This document shows, piece after piece, positions 12,159-22,800 of a DNA stretch of 64,000 nucleotides. The position numbers and the translations under genes were made by a program. Location of the stretch: assembly GCF_000224145.3 (NCBI RefSeq), contig NC_020172.2, forward strand, positions 2,773,557 through 2,837,556, given 5' to 3'. The number at the start of each line of letters is the position of its first letter. The first letter of the stretch is position 1. Under the pieces are notes generated by a model, which was not told the DNA's origin, did no database searches, and saw only the letters and a program-made list of their open reading frames with translations. The DNA comes from Ciona intestinalis. Lineage: Eukaryota > Chordata > Ascidiacea > Phlebobranchia > Cionidae.

Positions 12159-13138
12159 CTCTAAAAGTTTTGAAATCTACAAAATATGAATGATTGAAAT
12201 TTATTTCGTCTCTTCGGTAGTTGTTAAAACACGCTTATTATTAAAAAAAGAAATACAAATAATGTTTTGGACAAAATGCGTGACCGTTACACCCTAGTAC
12301 GTTACATTAAATACAGTTACATTAATAAGATCATACTATAGTTAAACAGTCTAGCTAATTTTGTAGGCAATGTATTCCATCCCCCGCCTGTATATTTACC
12401 GATACTCTTCGTATTTTCTTTACTTTTCTTGATTACTATTCTGGCCTTTATTACTGTTGTCTATTCCACGTGACTTAGGTCCTTGTCGAGGACTTAGGTC
12501 TTAGGATTTAAGCCAGATTTGACACATTACATTTAAAACTGCGGTTTAAGTATGAGCGACAAAAGAAAGTCATTCATTTATACATTCATTCCTTCATATG
12601 CTATTTAAAGTATTCGCGTCTGAACGTATGTCATTCGCTTAACAATGCCATTGAATTAGCAGGCAACGGTAATCGCAGTATATTATCACCCCTTAATTTC
12701 CTACTTGAGATAAAAGCACAGTCAGCTGTGTAAAGTGTCGAATGTGACACACTCAAGACACCCTATCAACACCTCTCAAATGGGACTTAATTTTTGTCTG
12801 ATAAGCTTTTACAAAAAATCCTTATCTGTACGATAAACTAATATATTCACTTTATATGATTAAGTGTTTAAAACTGCAACAAAAAATAAGTTATTGCGAA
12901 ACGTAGTAGTTTGCATTAGGCGTATATAGTACCGCAAGTTAGCAAATTATTTACACCTACATTTATTTATAAAAGATATTTTAGTTTATACCTGCTGTTA
13001 TGTGATTTTGTTACGCTTTTTCCAGTTTTTAATGTTTTGGTTTTCTAAACCTATAAAAGTCTATTTTCTACCTTATCACTCGGCCTGGATCTTGTAGTCA
13101 GCAAGACTGTTTAGCGAAGCAAAGTTTCCCAACAGGAA

Positions 13139-13150
13139 CAGCTGTTTATA
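13139..13150 (-). promoter_or_regulatory. Possible E-box plus TATA box for nAChR
   Basis: On the minus strand TATAAA is followed at once by CAGCTG. E-boxes of this form bind myogenic bHLH factors in muscle receptor genes of other animals. The site is ~1 kb from the start codon, so use as the core promoter would need an unseen 5' UTR intron. Tentative. Confidence 0.2.
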
Positions 13151-13296
13151 CCCAAGAGAGCTTCGTTTAGAGTTCAGCGAAAGGATTTATAATTTGTGTT
13201 TGAAACAAATTGGGCGACCGCTTATTATTGTACTTCAACTCAATGCTTATAGTAAACGCTATTTTTTTAGTTTTTTTTTCCATAAAATGATTGAGA

Positions 13297-13491
13297 CTGA
13301 GGAGTAAGATGGGTACCGTTAGTACATAACATTCCACATTTCTTACCCGCGTGGCCGCGTGTTTTTAACAATTACCAACTCTATTTTAGAGTCGAAAGGA
13401 TACGGTTATATAGTTCTGTAAATATTCTTTGTTTACTATTAAATGAGACGATAAAAAAGTTAACCATATTACCCCAACCTACTATAACATA
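13297..13491 (+). mobile_element. Family-2 MITE
   Basis: Runs from GAGTAAGATGGGTACCGTTAG to CATATTACCCCAACCTACTA with the ATTTTAGAGTCG core. Confidence 0.75.
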
Positions 13492-13843
13492 AAATAGACA
13501 TTATTATCGGTCACTTCTTTAACTGTATCCTACATGTGGAAATCCAAGTTGGCAGAGTTTGTTAGTTGTATTTAAATACGCAAGAAGCAGAAGTCGTAAG
13601 GAAATAAAAGCAATCAAAAGTATATGATGACATTTCAAAGCAGATAAAATAGCAGTGATTTAAAAACTTTATCATATCAGTTTGGAACGGCGAACACAGT
13701 CACTAAATAAGCAAGACTTTTAAAACCGTGTCTTTAAACAGCCTTATATGCTTGGTCTGTAGGAATTGCACGACCAAAACCCGACCTGGGCGTTTCTGGT
13801 TGTTAATTTAGTAAAATTGTTACGAAGTTTTGGCACTGTGTGA

Positions 13844-16800
13844 TCACTTTTTGCCCAGTCTGGAACCGACCACGCCTGAAGAAAAAAGTTTAATTAAGAC
13901 GAGTAAACATACATTTTAATGATGCCTAATGATATAGTACTGTGGGGTAAGATGAGACACTTTTAGCACATGATGTCCAAAAATCCTAATCGTGTTTTCC
14001 ACATTTAACAACGGTTTATGAAAGTCGTATACGGTTTTTATGTGCCAACTGTATCCATCTTACACACAGTACTATATCATGTATTGTGATTTGCCTACTT
14101 TAACAATAATAAATGCGATCACTTACTGCAACATCCATTCGTTGTTTTTCGAATCCATTCTCTGTATTCTGCGACGTCAACGAAAACCATAGGCTGAAAA
14201 CAAAAACAAATGATGTCAAATGCTGTATCTTTAACTATATGACATTTTACCTTATACGAGAACTGAGACGTATATAATGATATAAATATGGCATATAGGG
14301 CTGGAGAAAGGTAGCGCGATATATATATTGGCATAATTAAATAAGGGAAAGGTCTTACCCGTGAACCGCTACAGTCGTCAGAACCAGCAAAGTTCACGCC
14401 AACGAGGGTAAATTTGCTAGTAGTGGAGTCGAATGTTAAAGCTGGACTTCCTCCGTCGCCCTGTACATGAATAGAATGGTTAATTTAATCAATGAACAAA
14501 TAAAAACCTATTCAGTCTTTACAACTCGGGTGTATATAGACAAAGAAAATCGTTATTGCTGGGGTGTATATAATGACAGAGACAGTCGTTATAACTCGGG
14601 TATAGCTCGGTTGTTCTGTTTGATACACCTTGTACCCCCCGTATCGAGTTAACACATGTTTAACTTTGTACATATTCACTTTTTTTAAATTTTTCATTTT
14701 TTTAAAGCATTTTTGACAATTTTGGCTAGCCTAAACGCGCATACGCTCGTAATGGTTCCAGCGGCGAGCGTCGAACCCGTAATCTCAGTGCTATAGGTGC
14801 GCTAACCACTGTAACACTGCCCCGAACCAATTAATTAATTTAAAGTTAATAATTAACCAACGGATGTAGTTTTAATTGATATTCACTTAACAGTTATTCT
14901 GTTTCCTAACAGGCGCCTTACACCTTCTAACTTAACAGATAGTTAATTCTTCGAATCCATTGCAATTAAGGTGTAACAATGTCGCGCGATATACATTAAG
15001 GAGTAGTAATTGTACATTTATACGGGGAAATAAGTTGTTAATGTACAATTACTTTGTTATAGAACCTCTAACAACTAGAAATAAGACTTAACAGCTTTTT
15101 TTGGAAAGTCCCTCAAAGTTCGCAGGTGTGGCTTTTAAATTGACTTTCGTTGGTTTTGGAATAAATATAGTAAGTTGGAATAAGACGGTCCTTGTTCTCA
15201 TTGTCGTATCATTTGGTAGTGAACAAAGAACATTACGATTTTACGTGATTGTATATCCTACACCCTTTTGGTATAACCGAATCCTTAGGACTTTAGAGCA
15301 ATATAGTAAAACTGCAGTTAACATTACCCCGCCGTATTCACACTTACGTCACATGTATCTTGACCAGCGGTAACCGGATTGGCGCAGAAAACTCCGGATA
15401 CTGGTAAACTGGTTCTGTATATCGCTTCACATGCCGACTTTGAAATAACCGAGAGCTTGATTTCTTGTAATGGCGCTTGCTGGATGGTAGCTGATAGGAG
15501 AAAACTTAATTTAGACGAGTTTTTTTTTATAAATCTTTGAGGTATATAAATGTAATTTAGTTATACCATTGTGTCGTGGCGACGAGCCAACGACAGTTGT
15601 TATAAAATTTGTTTTCTGTTTTTTATTCATGTATAGTGCCCACTTGCAAGTTATGTAACTTTCTGGATAATTATTCCATTTCCTCGTCTCATTTGGTAGT
15701 AAACACAGAACATTCAAAGAATTATAAAACCGTATCCTCGCGACTCCCATAGACCGTTGTTAATTGTTTAAAACACGATCAGGATATTTTAATATTATGT
15801 GCTAAAGGTGTTCCATCTTCCCCCACACTATTGTATCACTTTTTCGATGTATGGATGATAATTTAGACAACCCATAAGGAACCACTGGGTTTAAACAAAG
15901 ACACTTGCGCCAGCGACGGCGACAGAGTCGGATTTACGCCAAAAAATAGAATTAAAACTTACCTGATGCCCGTCCATAGCCTGCAACGTAGACGTTTGTG
16001 TTTTCTGAAACTGATGACGAAGCAAAAGGTGGAACACATACTGGTTTCACCTGGTAAATAAATGATTAAACATATTTATCCTGGCGTGGCGGGCAACAGC
16101 AGTAGTTATAGCACAGGTGTTCTGTTGCACACACCTCGTGGACGCTTACGATTTGCCACTATAACTTTAGGAATGATTTTTTAGATAAATCTTTCCAGTC
16201 AATGGGTTAGGGGTTAAAAATGGTGCAGATTTTCTCAATAGCGATTACGTTATGTTATACAACTCATTATATTCAAGGCAACTTACTGTTGCACCAAAGG
16301 TCAATGTAGGCACTTGAAGTAATGCAAGGTCGTGATAGTTTTGAGTGACAGTGTACAGTGGGTGGGATACGATTCTGCTCACAGCTGTAAATGCATTAAA
16401 TCAATGTTAAAAAGGGACTACATTTATATGCACTGTTGCTGTTAGGTATGTTATACTTTTAAAATGCAAGATACTGTAGTAGGTTGGAGGGAACATGGAA
16501 CACCGTTTCATTCTATTTTATCACCTCACTTAGCAAACAAAGAACATTCAAAGTAATTATAAAACTAATCCTCACGACTCTCACAGACCCCTGTTAATTG
16601 TTTAAAACACGGTCAAGATATTTGAATGTTATGAGTTAAAGGTGTCCCATCTTCCCCTATCCTACTATATATATATATACATATAATAGAAAAGCGCGTG
16701 TGAAAACAAGAAACGCGTTAAAACTTACTCAGTCTTCGGCCAGTGGTCAATGGGTTCACAGGATCTATAGTTGAGGTGATTACTTCGATTGAGTTTACAG

Positions 16801-19800
16801 AAGTACTGCAAAAGTTTTTACAAATTATTTAGAAAGGTATATTGTGGTAATATCTATTAATGAATAAATGACTCTATTTTGTTTCTTCAGTCGCGGTAAC
16901 GAAAAAGTATGCAAAAAGAAAAATACTTAAGTAACGGTAGAGCAATCGGAATACAAAATTCATTGAATAAAATACTTGACCGTTACACCCTACAAACAAT
17001 GTAATGCAATATATATTCTTTAAATAAATGCCATTAGATATAATCGGGAGAAAAGTTTGCGAAATGATATACTTACTCGACTGCATATCCTAAAGTAAGG
17101 GACACGTCTCTTATTCTACCAAGGCAAGATGCTGATGTAAGAATCCATTGCCTATTGAGGTACAGAAATTTAGATATAATTGAATACAGGGTAAGATGGA
17201 TACAGTTAGCAAATAATATCCCATATTTCTCCATAGTTTTTTATCAGTAAAAAAGCTGTTTGGAAGTTTTAGAGAAAGTTTATTTAAAAAGGATATTGTA
17301 TATAAATCTGTAAATATTTTTTGTTTTCTACTTAATGGGACGTTAAAGAGAATGTAAATTATCTTACTCCAACCTATGGTAATGCAAATTTTTGCATTTT
17401 AGTTCACAAAAATGATCATAAGTTTACTTATAGTTGGCAAAACTTGTTTCAGTTGGTTTTATTTAAAAGAAGAGGGAATCATCTATGAATAGAAACGTTT
17501 AAAAATGGCATCATAGCTTCTAAACGTTTATTATTAAACTTGGTTTAAATATCGTAGTGTATTTTTTTAGAGTATAACGCTTGTTGCGAAACTTAAAATA
17601 CTTACGAGCAAATGATGGTTCCACTGCATCTAACTACGTTTGAACCTGCGGCTCTTACAATAACCTGCCATGGTCTGTTGGTGTTGCTAATAGCAGGAGT
17701 ACCACCTGTCAATCAAATCGAGACCGTTACGAAAAGTTTTGTTTGCAATTTGTGACAAATTTAACATAACATTGTTCTTGATCAAGAAAAATATAGTCAG
17801 TTTTTAATGTGTTTTGAACAAAACGTTTTTCTAACATACTTTGATGCCATGTTCCAATTTTCACAACATATTAACTTCTTACATAACTGGAGATGTTGTA
17901 GTTTTTTAAACCGATAAAAAACAATCTGGTATGTAAAATATACCACGTTTTTATACCAGATGAGCCCCCAAAAGATTATTTACATTATGCGTGGTAGCAA
18001 AAGTGGTAAATTACTTACTAATAACTCGTGCAAGAACTCCCACGTCTGATGCGCCGCATGTTGTGAGTGAACTGTAGCAATCAAGGTTACTGTCAGTAAT
18101 GCTGGGGTAGGCTGTAATAAAGAAACAAGATGTTTAGGTCGCTTATAACTCGTAACACGCACGTCCTTAGATTTCCTAATTGTCAGTCATACAAAAAATA
18201 AACAAAAAAAATCAACAATTTTTTTTTAAATGATCACCTACAAAGTTATATACATGGTAACTCGGAAGCGGAAACGAGATGTATAAAACGGAACACCTGT
18301 GTTATAATGACTGTCGTTGCCCCGCCATACGAGGGTAAATATATAAGTTACATTTATTCGTACCTTTTTGGTAACAATTATTGGAGTTCACACTGAAGAA
18401 AACATTGCTTGAATCCCAACAGCAGCCTCTAGACTCGCAGTTGCCTTTCAGGATAAGGTTGTTCACACCACCCGATGCACCACCAAGACCAGGCAATCCT
18501 CCAAGACCTCCGAGGCCACCAAGACCACCTAGGCCAGTGTTGCCAGTCAAGCCGCCAAGGCCTCCCAAGGCACCAAGATTCCCTAAGCCACCAAGACCTC
18601 CCAAGCCTAGAAGATTCGCGCCTGAAAATAGGTTAAGTTAATTAATACAGCTATGGTTCTACAGTTTAAAACAACGTAAATACAGTGTAATTTCACAGTT
18701 TTAAAGAAGGTTAATACAGCTATGGTTCTACATTTTGTAACAGGGATAAGACAGCAGTGTTTTAACTGTTTAAAACATGGTTAGGCTAATACAGGTATAA
18801 TTCTACATCTTAAAAACAACCTTAATACAGCTAAAGTTCTATAGCTTAAAACAGGACTCTTACTTGATAGTTGTCGAGTCACAGCTGCTCTGGATCCAAG
18901 TCCATTGCTGGCGACATTTGTTTGGCCAGCGTTACTACCAGTGTTACCAGTAGAAGTACCAGTGTTGGTCGATGTACCTCCTGCTGCATTTCGTCCTTGT
19001 ATACCAGGAAGAAACGTGTTCAAAAGTTGGAATTGTGAAAACCCAGGACATGCTTGTCGGTTGGCTGTATCCACACTGCAGGTTCCTGTGAAACGGTTTA
19101 ACATTAAACCAAGTCAAGTTTTTGGGTGTTGTGGTAGTGGTCTAAACTTCACGACCCAATCTGTAGGATCTGACCCACATAGAACGAAATGTGCATATAC
19201 CATGTTGAGGTAATGGACCAACTTTGAGCTAAATCTCTAGTCCCATATAGACGATATAGAGTGTAACGCAGCAGGACTTCACATACGCATCGCAGCAAAA
19301 AAACAACATACATAGTAGGGTGGGAGCAGATGAAACACCTTTAGCACATTATATCCAATTATCCTGATCGTGTTTTAAACAATTAACAACAGCCTATGAG
19401 AGATTGAGGATATGGTTTTATAATTCTTTGAATGTTCTTTGTTTACTATTAAATGTGACGAGAAGTAGAATGAAAAGGTGTCCCATCTTCCCCCACCTCA
19501 CTATATTATACAAGATCAAACGACTTACTTTGTGGGATTTGGTTAACTTGTGAGCTTGTTTTGATCAGTGGACATCTAAAACACATCCCCCCAGATGCAA
19601 ACACGCACCCCTGTGGAAAGTTACACATCATATGACATAAAGTTCATTTATGTCTCCGAATACAATAGCGAAAGTCAAATTAATTAAAACAAACTACAGG
19701 AAGGAGTTAGCAGCAAAGCGACAGTCGTTTTAACTAACTTTAATTGGTAAAAAATACTGAAGTAAAAGTGTCAGATAAAACCTGGCTGCTAAACCTACAC

Positions 19801-22800
19801 GCTTAAGTTGCCAGATTTTTACTTTATATATAGTGGGGTGGGGGTATATGGAACACTTTTTTATTCTATTTTCTCGTCGCATTTGGTAGTAACCAAAGAA
19901 CATTTAAAGAACTATGTAACGTGTCTTCACGACTCCCATATAACATTGTAAGTTGTTTAAAACACGATCACGATATTTAAATATCATGTGCTAAGGGTGT
20001 CCTATCTTCCCCCACCCTACTCCAAATAAAATATTATAATATCCTATAATACGCGTGTATCGACAAGCATTGAGACTTACGATGTTGTAGCACTCCTGCG
20101 CCGTTCGTATGTTAACGTGGATTCCTGTTTTGCAATTGTACTGCGCGTTGAATTCATTTCTTCGGTTCAAACAGTCGGTAAGAATGTTGGACGGAATGAG
20201 CGCTGAAAATAAATCTCGTGTAAAAATTGATCGCAAAATAAGAAATGTAACATAAAACTTAAAGTCATATTAATGACAGTAAAAACCCGTGGAAAAGATA
20301 CATATATAATAAATCGTGAAGCGACCAAGACGTGTGTGAAACACAACACCCGTGTTATAACGACTGCCATCACGAGAACAAATAAGTTACAGTAACTTAT
20401 TCGTTTAAATGTAAAACACAAAATTATAAATAGCATCCTAAAAGATTTTATTACCTGGGTCTAAGGATCCTGACGACTCCCCTTGTGACGACTGAGTGTT
20501 GGTTGATGTTGTAATTCCCAGGATTGGGTTAAGAATGTTTTGTATTGAACTGAGACCCCCACCTTAAAGTTAAATATAAATACGTATTAAAACATAACAA
20601 CGTGAACAGCTTTTATTTATTTATTCAAGTAAGAGTATGGTTCAATAGGAGTAATTCTTTCTTTTTAGATGAAGTTTCTTATAGTACACTGAACTTTGTT
20701 TTTGTGTTTGTTTTCTATAGCACTTCAGACTGACTGTTATTTAAATACAAAAATCGTTCAATTTTATAGGCACATCAGGGCCAGATTAACGGAATTTAGC
20801 AAAGTTACGTGAATGTTTTCTAAACGGGTTGTTTGGTTGGTCTTTCGAAACTCATATTTGTGAAACTAATAATTATTAGACGGGTAATAAATGATTCAGA
20901 TCCTATTGTGAAACTCCGCTTTAAGTATACAAGACCGCAAAGCTTTAATAAAAGGCCACAAGAAGGCCACAAGTTGATAGCAAACAAATCATCAGAACAC
21001 ACACGTGCTTAATAAAACAACAAATAATCAAACCTGACAAGAGAAGAAGTGGGTTGCTGAAAATAGACTGAAGACAGCCATTTTGAAGTAGCATCTGTGT
21101 TCGTATGACAGTGTTAACAGTAGAACTGGATGTCGTGCCCGTGTTTCCGAGGAGTAGTTGGCAAACCACTGGGTTTGAAGTTGGAGCAGCGGGCGTAGCA
21201 CCAACAAAATCTATACAGTGTGGAATGTTAGGTTTTAGTCTTTCGTTATAGATTGTGTGGTGTTTTTCTACTTACTTGGCACTTGTGGTCCAACGATTGT
21301 GGGTGCGGTTGGCCTGGTTGTTTGAGGCCTGAGCGACTGGCTTAACAACATGCTGAGGAGTGCGTTGTTGTTATTACCGCCAGTGTTACCGAGAAGTCCA
21401 CCCAATGCATTGTTGGTGCCAGTGTTTCCGAGTAAACTTGACAAAGCATTATTGCTTCCAGTGTTTCCGAGTAAACTTGACAAGGCATTATTGCTTCCAG
21501 TGTTTCCGAGTAAACTTGACAAAGCGTTATTGCTTCCAGTGTTTCCGAGTAAACTGGACAAAGCGTTATTGCTTCCAGTGTTTCCGAGTAAACTTGACAA
21601 AGCGTTATTGCTTCCAGTGTTTCCGAGTAAACTTGACAAAGCGTTATTGCTTCCAGTGTTTCCGAGTAAACTTGACAAAGCGTTATTGCTTCCAGTGTTT
21701 CCGAGCAAACTTGACAAAGCATTATTGTTTCCAGTGTTTCCGAGTAAACTTGACAAAGCGTTATTGGTTCCAGTGTTTCCGAGTAAACTTGACAAAGCGT
21801 TATTGGTTCCAGTGTTTCCGAGTAAACTTGACAAAGCGTTATTGGTTCCAGTGTTCCCAAGAAGTCCGCTTAAAGCGTTGTTATTATTATTATTACTCAG
21901 CAGAGATGTCAGTAGAGCATTATTGGCTCCCAATCCAGGGTTTGTTGCTGCTGGCAGTCTAGGTCTTTGTGTGGCTGCGACTTGTCCCGTAACAGAGGCT
22001 ACCTGGGCCTGAAAATATAAAGGGTTATTATCAATATTGTGCGTATGTTTTGTAAGTGCTGTATGTTGTATATGGTGTAAGTCTGTACTGCACTATTGAG
22101 ATTGTATTTGCAAATGTGAAGTCTGCAGTATATTATGTTACATAAGATGATGTTTTTTTATCACTTACATCGATTTCTCGTTTTAACACAGCTTGTGCAA
22201 TTACTTGTGAAACTTGCCCCGTTATATTACCACAACGATCAAGTGCTCTTTGTACCGAAGGCACATACGCGGCGGCCTGAAAATAAAATAAAATCAGTAC
22301 TTTGTTCTGAAATCAGTATTAAGTCATTAGCTTCATTAAACAAATACTTGAAAAATAACTTACAGTCTGTGCTAAAGTCGCTTGGCTTCCTGTCAGAGAA
22401 CATATTGCAACTGCTGTATCAACACCCCGTAAGTCCACTGCTGGGGCACGAGTCGGTGGTCGGGCAGCTGCGATGTTAGTCCCCAGTGCACCAGTTCCTA
22501 TAAGTATGGTTCACAATTTAGACAACACACAAATGATCGCTAGGTTGAAACAAATGCTGTTAAGTGTCTTGTTCAAGGACACATAAACCCTCACAATGAT
22601 AAAAGCGCCCCAGCCAGCTTGGGTTCGAAAACTATGTGCTTAAAGCAGGCGCGTCCACCACTGCGGCACAACGCCTATACGTTGATACTGATATTGTTAT
22701 ACAAGAAAAAATCATGAAAATCCTCACCTGGTCTGACTTGTTCTGGTACGCCTGGTACATTGTTCGTGCTTATTCCAAGAGTTTGTAATAAGTTGCTTAA

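Larger units (their letters stand above)
12159..13843. other. Spacer upstream of nAChR
   Basis: Intergenic between the 5' end of the receptor gene and the 3' end of the trefoil/pseudo-protease gene. It contains one family-2 MITE (13297-13491). CAGCTG E-boxes lie at 12724-12729 and 13139-13144, the second directly beside a minus-strand TATAAA (13145-13150). Confidence 0.5.

Noticed and set aside
15511-15750. Recurring short frames beginning like [11 protein letters not shown] and similar
   Set aside because: The same peptide recurs at many sites because it is the translation of the MITE core; it is not a gene family.
18381-18641. Plus-strand Pro-rich frame
   Set aside because: It is the reverse complement of the Gly-Leu-rich exon of the trefoil gene; no splice or start support on the plus strand.
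21330-21890. CRISPR-like regular array
   Set aside because: Units are contiguous with no unique spacers, lie inside an exon, and the genome is animal.
21342-22012. Long open frames on both strands over the minisatellite
   Set aside because: A 39-base unit without stops keeps several frames open at once. Only the minus frame that joins neighbouring exons in phase and reads NNALSSLLGNTGS is taken as coding.
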